Source of the DNA: CAZTAR01 sp043813895
GTDB lineage: Bacteria > Planctomycetota > Phycisphaerae > UBA1845 > UTPLA1
NCBI GenBank assembly: GCA_043813895.1
Contig: JBDRKQ010000207.1
Coordinates: forward strand, 1-9,782
Length of the DNA: 9,782 nt
Reading direction: 5' to 3'
Shown here: positions 1 through 7,316 of the stretch, one piece after another
How positions within the stretch are numbered: the stretch's first letter is position 1
Layout of the letters: each line of letters begins with the position of its first letter
Program-made: the position numbers and the translations under genes
Notes under the pieces: generated by a model
Told to the model about the DNA's origin: nothing
What the model saw: the letters and a program-made list of their open reading frames with translations, nothing else
The model's database searches: none

Positions 1-1641
1 CGCTACGCCTGTCTCGCGCTCCACGCGTTTGATCAGGCCGTCATAGTCGTAGTCACCGCAAAAAGCAGGCTCGCGAACCACGGACATCAACGTCTCGTGC
101 GCCGCATCTACAAACGCCAGGGCACGCCCCTCGAAGTGGTCTCGGAACTGCGCGTGCAGCTCCGCTGGCGTTGCGGCCGCATTCGTCGCGTACATCACGT
201 CACACCGATACGGCTCGATATCGTCAGGCCGCTCGTCGGGAACGACCATCCGATCCGGATCGGTCGGAATCACACACGGCCAGAAACGCTCCGCGGGATA
301 CTCGTATTGCGTCAGGCATTCCGGGAACCCGTGCCCGATCACGAACTCGAACGGACCCACGCCGCGACCCGCTTCCGTCCTGAACAGGCTCGGCATCCGG
401 TCCTGGATCCAGCACACAAACGGAACCTCCGTCGGTACGACCGCCTCGTACTCCGCGCGAAGATGATCAATCGCCAAAACCATGTCCGGCCGAAACGCCT
501 CGATGACCTCAGCGGTCCGAACCGGCGGCAACAGGTCGTGGTCGTTCGGCTCGATCAAGAGGCGGAATTCGCACCCCAATCGTTCGAACGCCGCCTTCAA
601 ATCACGCATCGAGTATTGCAGGACAGTCGTAAACCGGCTCGTCAGTCCGAGTATTCGCAAAGCCGAACCGGCGGCTGTTCCGTACCGTGAATGCCAATGT
701 GCGCGGTCCAGGCCCTCGTAATGTTTCCACACTGTTCCGACGATTTCATGTCCCGCGCGTTCGCGCCCGGTCGTCAGGTCCCGCAACGCCCCCACGAGCC
801 TTCCCTGCTCTGCTGGTTCCACGTTCGGGGCTTGCACGATGTATTCCGGGATCGCCCTGTCGGCGCTGTCGCGCAGAAGCCCGCAAAGTTCCTCCAGCCA
901 ATCCGCTCCGACGAAGATCGTCGCACGCTCCTCGCAGAGGGAGTCCATGGATTCCGCCACATGTAGCAACGCGCCGATCATCTGCACGTCCGGCTCGACC
1001 AGGTAAACACGCGGCCGAAACGTCATGAACATCTTGTTCGTGCCCGCGCATACACCCTCGAACAACACGCCGAGGTGGTCACCCAGCACGATGTACGGGC
1101 TACAGAACGTCGCCTTGGAGTCGTGAGCAAACCGGATGCCGGCAACGAGCTGCGTCGCATCGCACGGCCCCGTCAGCCACTGTCGCACGCCCGCGGCCGG
1201 CCGCGCCGACAGGTGCAGGTTTCCGTCGATCGACCGGTAGAGGTCCAGACTCTCGGGAACGCGGCGAAACGCCTCGTTGTGGCGGCGAAGGTGTGGATGG
1301 CGTTCGTACACACGCGCCGCGTTCGCCTCGAAGCGATCGCGCAGACTCTCCCACGCCACGAGCCCCGAAGGCATCTCCGCCAAATCGCTTCGTAACGCCT
1401 GAAACTCCGGAAGCGCCGCGAGCGCCCCCCCGCCCTCGGAGACCATCTCCATCGCCGGTCCGATCAGCCCCAGCGCCACCAGCGAGCGAAACACGAACAG
1501 GGCCGTCTGCACGTCCGAAGGGTCCTCCGCCAGGCGTGCTACGGCTGTTTGCACGACGCCGTAGTGCTCGCCGCGTTCAAAGAGCGGCGCCAGACTTACA
1601 CTGGAAGTCGAAATGTCCGTCATCGTCGGCGGTTGGCTCAT
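1..1641 (-). CDS. Large glycosyltransferase-like protein, 3' end cut off by window edge
   Basis: The minus strand is open from an ATG at 1641 to position 1, giving 547 codons without a stop; the gene continues beyond the left edge. Residues 1-130 are helical and alanine/leucine-rich, possibly TPR-like. Around residues 330-346 is ILGLTSRFTTVLQYSMRD, followed by a Rossmann-like stretch, then PDMVLAIDHLR and VPFVCWIQDRMPSLF (W411, Q413, D414). By memory this resembles CgeB/DUF3880-type glycosyltransferases from planctomycete and flagellin-glycosylation loci, which transfer sugar from a nucleotide-sugar donor in the cytoplasm; donor and acceptor cannot be read. The start is uncertain: an ATG at 1623 would be shorter, and the frame stays open upstream to another ATG at 1836, after a stop at 1851-1849. 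No strong ribosome binding site picks between them. It diverges from the multidomain glycan enzyme at 2009, which supports a shared glycan role. Coding status is firm, the product only family-level. Confidence 0.8.
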   Translation of the reverse strand, partial: MSQPPTMTDISTSSVSLAPLFERGEHYGVVQTAVARLAEDPSDVQTALFVFRSLVALGLIGPAMEMVSEGGGALAALPEFQALRSDLAEMPSGLVAWESLRDRFEANAARVYERHPHLRRHNEAFRRVPESLDLYRSIDGNLHLSARPAAGVRQWLTGPCDATQLVAGIRFAHDSKATFCSPYIVLGDHLGVLFEGVCAGTNKMFMTFRPRVYLVEPDVQMIGALLHVAESMDSLCEERATIFVGADWLEELCGLLRDSADRAIPEYIVQAPNVEPAEQGRLVGALRDLTTGRERAGHEIVGTVWKHYEGLDRAHWHSRYGTAAGSALRILGLTSRFTTVLQYSMRDLKAAFERLGCEFRLLIEPNDHDLLPPVRTAEVIEAFRPDMVLAIDHLRAEYEAVVPTEVPFVCWIQDRMPSLFRTEAGRGVGPFEFVIGHGFPECLTQYEYPAERFWPCVIPTDPDRMVVPDERPDDIEPYRCDVMYATNAAATPAELHAQFRDHFEGRALAFVDAAHETLMSVVREPAFCGDYDYDGLIKRVERETGVA

Positions 1642-2008
1642 GCGTGGATCCGATCCCTGTTTTCGGGAGAATACAGTTGACGGGACGTTCCTCCACACCC
1701 GCCTCCATCTAACTTCTATCGGCGTAAACAGCGCTGGTACCGGCGTCTCGGGTAGCACCGGTGTCCCGCCGATCGTATCAAGGGGGCCGAACTCCGTTGC
1801 CTCACCGGCTTTGGTGCCAGTGCCACAGGCAAACATGAAACGCCATAGTCAACGAAGCGCCCCGCAAACCCACGGATCGCGATTCGTTGGCCTCATCGGG
1901 CTCAAGACTGAACGCCGCACCGCACGATAACAACAGGGAGTATCAGTACTGGGATCGCTGCGCGCCGACTATTGGACGTCTGGATGCCCTGACCATCACC
2001 GGACGCCG
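1642..2008. other. Divergent spacer between two glycan genes
   Basis: This 367-base gap should hold the promoters of both flanking genes. No convincing pair of -35 and -10 boxes was found. The minus-strand frame of the left gene remains open as far as 1848, so part of the gap may be coding if the ATG at 1836 is used. Positions 1801-1830 contain a GTGCCAGTGCCAC-like phrase that resembles fragments of dispersed repeats, and ACCGGCTTTG there recurs at 7291-7300. CAGTACTG at 1945-1952 is a short perfect palindrome. No RNA gene is visible. Confidence 0.6.
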
Positions 2009-5000
2009 ATGCAGCAGAGAAGCTGGATGAACGCCAGACCCACAGACGTCACTTTCGCACCCGTCACACGAGAGCAGGCCCTCCTGTTTGCCGGAATCGC
2101 CAGGCGCCTCGACAGCCGAGGCGTGCGGTGCCGTCTGGCCGCGCCCTCGCGGGAGGTGGCCGAACACGTCCGCGACGAGTGGGGAACGCTGATAGAAACA
2201 CCCGAGGTAAAAGCCGTCAGCCCACCGAGCCGGCTTGTGCCAAGCCGGTGTCGTTTCCAGGGGGTACGCGAAACTGCCGGACGAAGGCGCCCCCCAGCCA
2301 AGGCTGGGGGTCCTTCCATCGGCGCGTACGATGCCTGGCGAGCGGGCTGGCCGGACGATCAGCGGGCCGAACAGGCCGCGGCCGCCGTAGAATTCTGGCG
2401 GCAGTATCTGCGAGAGCACCAGCCTAGGGCCGTTGTCCTCTGGAACGGTCGCGACCACCTCTTCGTGGAGGCCGCCGCCTGCGCCGCGCGCGAACACGAC
2501 GTTTCGATCATCTGCATGGAACTGGGGCCGCTGCGAAACGCACCGATGACGGTGGCCGTTTCACGCGGCGGCATCAACGCCGCCGCCGAATTCCGCCGGC
2601 CCGACAAGCTCAGCGAGCCTCTCGTGCCGTGGGAAACCCGGCGGCTGCAAGCCGCCCGCGTCCGCTTCAAAGCCAACGTCACGCCCCACCGGGCTGCTAC
2701 TCCCGCGGGCGAGACGCCCACGCTGCCCCCCTTCGCATTCCTCCCTCTCCAAGTAGACGACGACACCCAGCTTTACTACTACGCACCGCACTTCACCGAC
2801 CAGCGTGCCCTGTTGAAATGCGTCGTCGAGCACATGCCGAACGATTTGCCGCTCCGTGTCAAGCTCCACCCGCTTTGCGACCCGCGCTTCGGGCCGGCGT
2901 GCTACGCGCCGCTCCTGCGGCAACAGGACTGCCTCTCGCCTCCTTCCAACGACACGCTCGCCCTGATCGCCAGCGCCGCAGCCGTCATCACAACCAACTC
3001 CTCCGCCGGGGTCGAAGCACTCATGCTGGAGAAGCCCGTCGTCGTTCTTGGCGAAGCTCACTATCGCGGCCGCGGCTTTACTTTTGACTTCGACGGCAAG
3101 AACGATCTCGGCTCGCTGGTCCGCGAAGCGGCGTCGGGGCAGCCGACGCACGAAGCAATTCAGGCCCGCGATCGGTACCTCTACGAACTGCTATTCCATG
3201 AGTTGGTGCAGATCGATCGCCACCCGTTGCGGGCTGTCCTGCCCCCGGAGGAGCTGGACCGAATCGCCGTTCGGCTCTGGGACTTGGTCCAGCCGGAACA
3301 CCTCGGCAGCAATTGGGCTCCGCTCTTCCGCGAGGTCCATTCCCTGCGGCAGTCGCTCTCCACGACCGTTCGCGAAGCGTTGCGGCAACTGCCCAGCTCC
3401 GCCTTGCTCGTCGCGACGCGTTTCGCCGCGGCCTGTCTGGCCGACTTGTCCGGCATCGAGATCATCGTGCTGGAGGACCTGGCACCGGAAACGAAGCCGT
3501 CGTTTGTCGGGCGTGACGTCTTTCTGCTCGCTCCCGACCTTTCGCCGGGACAAACCGTCGCGACGACCGACAGCCTGCGCGAATCAGGCGCCAGAACCGT
3601 TCACAATCTCATGCACGACCTCAGCCGGCAGCCTTGTTCCTTCCATGTCGACCGATTCAACCAATTGCCGACGGAACTGCGAGACGAACTCTACCGCAAC
3701 AGCGACTACTGGGATTACTACCTCACGCAGTCGGGAATACTGTCGGACAACACGCCGGAGAAGACCATCCAGGCGGAGACGATTACGAAACAAGTGTGGC
3801 AGGATTCCCCTGCCTCGGTGCTCGAATACGGCTGCGGCGATGGCCGGATCATGGAGAAGCTCGCGGCCGCCGAGGCGCGTCACAAGGATGCGACCCTGAC
3901 CGGGGTCGACTCCAGCGATCGCATGTTGCAGCTCGCACGACAACGCGTGGGTGGATGCAGACGCGTCCGTTTACTGCCTGCCGATGCGAGAGACGTCCTG
4001 CCGTTCGATGACCATTCATTCGACACAACGCTGACCTGCGGTGCGCTGCAACATGTTCACACGGATGACCTGCCATCGGTCGTGGCCCAGCTTCACCGCG
4101 TCACGCAGCGAACGATGCTCCACTGGGAGGTTTTCGAGGCCCACCAGCCTATAGGCTCCGAGCACTATACGAACGCGGACACCTCTCTCGCTGTTCACCG
4201 CTGCACCTTCGAGCGATTCGGCCCGGTGGAAACTAGCGTCCGGGACGTTCGCCCGCTGACAGGTCAGGCGTCGCTGTTGGCGCAGTACAACATCGACCGG
4301 CCGCTGCTCACCGTCCTCACGCTGCACGCCGTTGGCACACCCGACCCCACATGCGACACCCTCGACTATCGCAACATGTTCATCACCCCGCGGGACTTCG
4401 AGGAACTTCTGGATGGGCTCCTCCTTGCCGAATACCGGTTCATCAGTCTGCGCGAGGCAATTGAGTGTAGCCGCGGCGATCGCCCGACGCCGCACAAAGC
4501 GATCATCCTGACATTCGACGACGGCTATGCCTCAGTCTTCGACGTTGCCCGACCGCTCTGCCGCATGCGCGACATCCGCCCCGCCGTCTTCATCCCCACG
4601 GGCCACATTGCAGGCACGTTCACCGGCAATTCCCGCGAAGGCGACGGACCGCCGCTGCCGACGATGACACCGGACCAGCTTCGCGAGTTGCACCACGATG
4701 GCTGGGACATCGGAGCGCATTCAGTCTCGCATCCTGTCTTCGCCTCGCTCTCCGATGAGCAGGCCCGGCGCGAACTGGGCGAGTGCAAGTTCAGCCTTGA
4801 AGCCCTGCTGGGCTGTCCCGTGACGACGTTCGCGTTCCCATACGGTGAGCCCGACCTCGCTTACAGGCCCGAGCATGTCAAGATGGCCGCCGACGCCGGA
4901 TACGAACTCGTCCTCACCATGAGACCGGGGTCCGTTCGCTCTGGACATGGCGCGATCGACTGGCCTCGGGTCGGAGTCGACGCCGACACAACCGCTGAGT

Positions 5001-5446
5001 CGCTCGTTGGACGCTTGGCCGAGCTTCACAGAGTCGAACACGGCTGGCCTGTCAGACTGAATCGCCACGAACGCTCGCTGGAACAGCGTGTGCGCAGCGC
5101 GGTCTGCAAGTGCGTTGATCTCGGGATCGAGAGGATTGCTCTGTACGGTGCGGGACGACACACCGCCAAGCTCCTCCAAACCACCTCGCTGTGGCCGTTA
5201 CAGGTTCTCGGGATCTTCGACGACGACACCGGCCTGCGCGGAGGCAAACGATACGGCCTACCCGTCTACTCCCCGGCCGACATCGCGAACCTGAAACCGC
5301 AGGCAGTCATCATCTCCTCCGACCAATACGAGAACGCGATCTACGAACGAATCGCCCCGCTCGAAGCCCGCGGCATCCGCGTGTTGAAGCTCCATGGGGA
5401 AAACACCGAGCCAAGTCCCGTGCCGTCGCATTCAAGCACTGCGTAG
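2009..5446 (+). CDS. Four-module glycan enzyme: capsule-type glycosyltransferase, SAM methyltransferase, polysaccharide deacetylase and Rossmann domain
   Basis: An 1145-residue protein with no signal peptide, so probably cytoplasmic. Residues 10-400 resemble KpsC/LpsZ-type capsule synthesis proteins: CMELGPL (E171), VKLHPL (H287) and TTNSSAGVEALMLEKPVVVL (N330, E336). Residues 600-710 are a class I methyltransferase: VLEYGCGDGRI (604-614) and GVDSSDRML with D634 as the likely ribose-binding acid. Residues 785-1010 are a NodB/CE4 deacetylase: TFDDGY (D837, D838), HSVSHP (H904, H908) and FAFPYG, so the metal triad looks intact. Residues 1040-1130 form a nucleotide-binding-like fold with LYGAGRH (1045-1051) and FDDD. 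Residues 455-550 are unassigned and may be a degenerate Rossmann segment. It probably builds and trims a modified sugar on a surface glycan or glycoprotein (inferred). ATG 2027 is an alternative start with AGAGAAG four bases before it. Residues 73-103 coincide with an in-frame palindromic insertion. Confidence 0.9.
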   Translation: MQQRSWMNARPTDVTFAPVTREQALLFAGIARRLDSRGVRCRLAAPSREVAEHVRDEWGTLIETPEVKAVSPPSRLVPSRCRFQGVRETAGRRRPPAKAGGPSIGAYDAWRAGWPDDQRAEQAAAAVEFWRQYLREHQPRAVVLWNGRDHLFVEAAACAAREHDVSIICMELGPLRNAPMTVAVSRGGINAAAEFRRPDKLSEPLVPWETRRLQAARVRFKANVTPHRAATPAGETPTLPPFAFLPLQVDDDTQLYYYAPHFTDQRALLKCVVEHMPNDLPLRVKLHPLCDPRFGPACYAPLLRQQDCLSPPSNDTLALIASAAAVITTNSSAGVEALMLEKPVVVLGEAHYRGRGFTFDFDGKNDLGSLVREAASGQPTHEAIQARDRYLYELLFHELVQIDRHPLRAVLPPEELDRIAVRLWDLVQPEHLGSNWAPLFREVHSLRQSLSTTVREALRQLPSSALLVATRFAAACLADLSGIEIIVLEDLAPETKPSFVGRDVFLLAPDLSPGQTVATTDSLRESGARTVHNLMHDLSRQPCSFHVDRFNQLPTELRDELYRNSDYWDYYLTQSGILSDNTPEKTIQAETITKQVWQDSPASVLEYGCGDGRIMEKLAAAEARHKDATLTGVDSSDRMLQLARQRVGGCRRVRLLPADARDVLPFDDHSFDTTLTCGALQHVHTDDLPSVVAQLHRVTQRTMLHWEVFEAHQPIGSEHYTNADTSLAVHRCTFERFGPVETSVRDVRPLTGQASLLAQYNIDRPLLTVLTLHAVGTPDPTCDTLDYRNMFITPRDFEELLDGLLLAEYRFISLREAIECSRGDRPTPHKAIILTFDDGYASVFDVARPLCRMRDIRPAVFIPTGHIAGTFTGNSREGDGPPLPTMTPDQLRELHHDGWDIGAHSVSHPVFASLSDEQARRELGECKFSLEALLGCPVTTFAFPYGEPDLAYRPEHVKMAADAGYELVLTMRPGSVRSGHGAIDWPRVGVDADTTAESLVGRLAELHRVEHGWPVRLNRHERSLEQRVRSAVCKCVDLGIERIALYGAGRHTAKLLQTTSLWPLQVLGIFDDDTGLRGGKRYGLPVYSPADIANLKPQAVIISSDQYENAIYERIAPLEARGIRVLKLHGENTEPSPVPSHSSTA
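2227..2317. repeat. Palindromic insertion inside a coding sequence
   Basis: Two strong stem-loops lie 42 bases apart. The first is CCGGCTTG-TGC-CAAGCCGG (2230-2248). The second is CCCCCAGCC-AA-GGCTGGGGG (2291-2310), flanked by GAAGG (2283-2287) and its complement CCTTC (2312-2316), which lengthens the stem. The encoded residues, about 73-103, are basic and proline-rich (for example GRRRPPAKAGG), unlike the domain on either side, and the reading frame is kept. This suggests a dispersed palindromic element inserted in frame, comparable in idea to Rickettsia palindromic elements. The phrase GGACGAAGG (2279-2287) recurs in the hairpin repeat at 8655-8663. Confidence 0.6.
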
Positions 5447-5663
5447 GCCGGCTATGGCCACTGCTCTGCAGCAAACGCACGGGGGCACCCCTACGTGTCA
5501 AATGCTCACGTCAAACTCGAGTGGGGTCGGGTCATGGATGACATCTCTTGTCTTCCTGTTTGGAAAGTGGCATGCGCGTCATTATAACGTGAACCTCCCG
5601 CAACATCTCCATGACAAGAGAAGGGAATGCCTACCGATATCATCTCTATAAGAACACCGGTTG
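5447..5663. other. Convergent spacer, no gene seen
   Basis: This separates the 3' ends of the fusion gene and the polymerase gene. It holds a small inverted repeat GTCAT-GG-ATGAC (5531-5542) followed by a pyrimidine-rich stretch, too AT-rich in the stem and without a clean T-run to be called a terminator. No small open reading frame with a ribosome binding site stood out. Confidence 0.5.
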
Positions 5664-6857
5664 TCATCGCTCTTCCTGGGCGTTAACAGCCAACAGCTCC
5701 AAATCATGCCCCCGCATCAGCGCCTTGGCCCCATGCCGTTCACGAATCTCCTCGCACGTTACCGCCAGCCTCCGTTGTCGTTGTTTCATGCCGAACAAAT
5801 CCAACTGGCTGAATCCGCTGTACACGTTTGACAACTTCACCAGCACCATTCGCAGCCGGACGCGGCGATCCCACAACCGCCGAAGCAGCCGTGACAAGAT
5901 CGGGTACGCGTGCTCCTCCACGTCCGTTGGCTCGCGCAGGCTTTCCTGGCCTTGGTGCTCATCCATGTCGGTGTAGCGGATCTTCACCGTGATGGTGCGA
6001 ATCTGCTTGCCGTCCGCCCGCACCTGGGAGAACGCCTTGTCCGCCAGGCGCCGCAACGTCGCCTCGATGAACGCCCGATCCGTCGTGTCGGTGTCGAACG
6101 TCTCCTGATGGCCGTACGACTTGGCATCCGGCCGGGCCGTTTCCACCGGTCGATCATCGATGTTTCTGGCGAAATCCCGAAGCTGCTTCGCCCCCGAGCC
6201 GGCCAACTCAGTGAGCCAGTCCAAGGGCATTTGCGCGACCTGACCGATCCGTGACAGCCCGGCGGATTGAAACAGCCTCGCCCCCACGTCGCCGATGCCC
6301 GGCAACCACTTGACCGGCAGCGGATGCAAAAACGCCAGCTCGCAATCGTCGCGCGGCGGGATAATGGTCAGGCAGTTCGGCTTGTGCAGCTTGCTGCCGA
6401 TCTGGCTGAGCAGCTTGTTACGCGCCAGCCCTTGCGAGACCGTGAGCTTCAGCCAGTCGGCAATGTCGCGCCGGAGCTTCTCGGCGATCTCGTCAGGCTC
6501 TCGCCGCAAACACGCCCGACTCCCGGTCAGGTCGAGATAGCCCTCGTCGACGCTCTGCTTTTCGATGATCGGCGTAAGCTCCTCGGCCATGCCGAAAATG
6601 TTGTTCGAGAACTGCTCATAAAGCTCGAACCGCGGCGGCACGACGATCAACTTCGGACACCGCCGCCTGGCCCGAGCCACCGGCATCGGCGTATAAACGC
6701 CGTACTTGCGAGCCTCGTAACTGGCGGAAGCCACAATACCACGATGCAACCCCCCAACAGCAATCGCCCGCCCCCGCAACCGAGGATCAGCCGCCTGTTC
6801 AACGGAAGCGAAAAAGGCGTCGGCGTCGAAGTGGATGACGAGACGGTTAGCGTTCAG
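5664..6857 (-). CDS. dinB: Y-family DNA polymerase, DinB (Pol IV) type, probably CTG start
   Basis: An error-prone polymerase for translesion synthesis past damaged bases. From CTG 6857 it is 397 residues and opens MNANRLVIHFDADAFFASVE, matching the DinB N-terminus with D11 as first metal ligand and F16 at the steric-gate position. ASASYEARKYGV is of DinB rather than UmuC type. KQSVDEGYLDLTG supplies the other acids (D104, E105), and LPGIGDVGARLF is the thumb helix-hairpin-helix. QLDLF at 351-355 is a likely sliding-clamp motif, placed internally much like QLNLF of E. coli UmuC. No ATG, GTG or TTG lies between the in-frame stop upstream and the conserved N-terminus. A TTG at 6779 would delete D11 and the steric gate, so CTG is the best start. 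That CTG overlaps the umuD stop as CTGA, implying translational coupling within one operon. Confidence 0.93.
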   Translation of the reverse strand: MNANRLVIHFDADAFFASVEQAADPRLRGRAIAVGGLHRGIVASASYEARKYGVYTPMPVARARRRCPKLIVVPPRFELYEQFSNNIFGMAEELTPIIEKQSVDEGYLDLTGSRACLRREPDEIAEKLRRDIADWLKLTVSQGLARNKLLSQIGSKLHKPNCLTIIPPRDDCELAFLHPLPVKWLPGIGDVGARLFQSAGLSRIGQVAQMPLDWLTELAGSGAKQLRDFARNIDDRPVETARPDAKSYGHQETFDTDTTDRAFIEATLRRLADKAFSQVRADGKQIRTITVKIRYTDMDEHQGQESLREPTDVEEHAYPILSRLLRRLWDRRVRLRMVLVKLSNVYSGFSQLDLFGMKQRQRRLAVTCEEIRERHGAKALMRGHDLELLAVNAQEER

Positions 6858-6858
6858 C
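6847..6858. repeat. 12-base direct repeat, copy 1 (umuD/dinB junction)
   Basis: TTAGCGTTCAGC here is repeated exactly at 7305-7316, so the two copies bracket umuD. This copy contains the CTGA overlap on the minus strand. Twelve-base matches occur by chance in a window of this size, so shared origin is only a possibility. Confidence 0.35.
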
Positions 6859-7276
6859 GGTCAGTCCTTAATGGGGAGCTAATAGCCATTTTCCGCACTA
6901 CAGTATGTACGACTCCCTGAATCACCAGTTCCGACAGCGGCACGAAGTCCGGACAACTCGGATTTTCGGAAACCAGGTGCGGACGACCGTTTCGTATGAC
7001 CAGCCGTTTCAGCGTGGACTCACCGTCAATCAAAGCGACGACGACCGCGCTCGGTCTGGCTTCAGGCGTGAACTCGCCCACGACGATGTCGCCGTCGTGA
7101 ATGCCTGCGCCGATCATCGACTGGCCCCGCACGCGAAGCGCGAAGCTGCGCGGCGTGGCTTGCAGGATGGCGGCGGGATCGAGCCGCACGCAACCGTCCC
7201 CTACCCCTTCCGGCCAGCCCGCGGCAATGCTCGACGGCTGGCTCGTCTCTTCATCGTTGTTGTGTTGCTGCGTCAT
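6854..7276 (-). CDS. umuD: UmuD-like S24 peptidase (LexA/UmuD fold), SOS mutagenesis partner
   Basis: A 140-residue protein, almost the length of E. coli UmuD (139). In that family RecA filaments trigger self-cleavage, which activates translesion synthesis. Visible features: an Ala19-Gly20 cleavage-type bond in SSIAAGWPEG, nucleophile Ser53 in VRGQSMIGAGIHDGD, and general base Lys90 in GESTLKRLV. The Ser-Lys spacing of 37 equals that of E. coli UmuD (S60/K97). There is no helix-turn-helix domain, so this is not a full LexA. ATG 7276 is chosen because it leaves a UmuD-like short N-terminal arm; the frame also runs upstream to 7381, but only through a palindromic repeat. The ribosome binding site is weak (CAGG). 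Its TGA (6856-6854) overlaps the polymerase start. Pairing with a DinB-type rather than UmuC-type polymerase is the notable point. Confidence 0.88.
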   Translation of the reverse strand: MTQQHNNDEETSQPSSIAAGWPEGVGDGCVRLDPAAILQATPRSFALRVRGQSMIGAGIHDGDIVVGEFTPEARPSAVVVALIDGESTLKRLVIRNGRPHLVSENPSCPDFVPLSELVIQGVVHTVVRKMAISSPLRTDR

Positions 7277-7304
7277 AGCTTGGCCTGCCCACCGGCTTTG
7301 CCGC

Positions 7305-7316
7305 TTAGCGTTCAGC
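7305..7316. repeat. 12-base direct repeat, copy 2 (upstream of umuD)
   Basis: Identical to 6847-6858. It overlaps the left end of the inverted-repeat element at 7311-7452, so it may be part of a wider repeat family rather than a specific umuD flank. Confidence 0.35.

Noticed and set aside
97..690. 197-residue plus-strand reading frame at the left edge
   Set aside because: It is opposite the partial glycosyltransferase, which has clear motifs; the plus-strand product is arginine-rich and unrecognisable.
1677..1682. TTGACG as a -35 box for the fusion gene
   Set aside because: No -10-like hexamer lies 16-18 bases downstream, and it is over 300 bases from the start codon.
3048..3899. 283-residue plus-strand reading frame inside the fusion gene
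   Set aside because: Arginine- and serine-rich composition typical of an off-frame shadow, in a region fully explained by the fusion protein.
5531..5560. GTCAT-GG-ATGAC stem followed by pyrimidines as a terminator of the fusion gene
   Set aside because: A five-base, AT-rich stem 85 bases after the stop with an interrupted T-stretch is too weak.
5560..5588. Promoter-like TTGGAA, 17 bases, TATAAC on the plus strand in the convergent spacer
   Set aside because: The -35 matches only four of six bases and it would drive transcription antisense into the polymerase gene; no RNA or reading frame supports it.
5664..6779. Polymerase starting at TTG 6779
   Set aside because: This would remove the conserved FDADAFF segment with the metal ligand and steric gate, which is encoded in the same frame just upstream.
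6267..6920. 217-residue plus-strand reading frame
   Set aside because: It is antisense to the polymerase and umuD genes, has no recognisable motif and no ribosome binding site; it is a GC-rich shadow.
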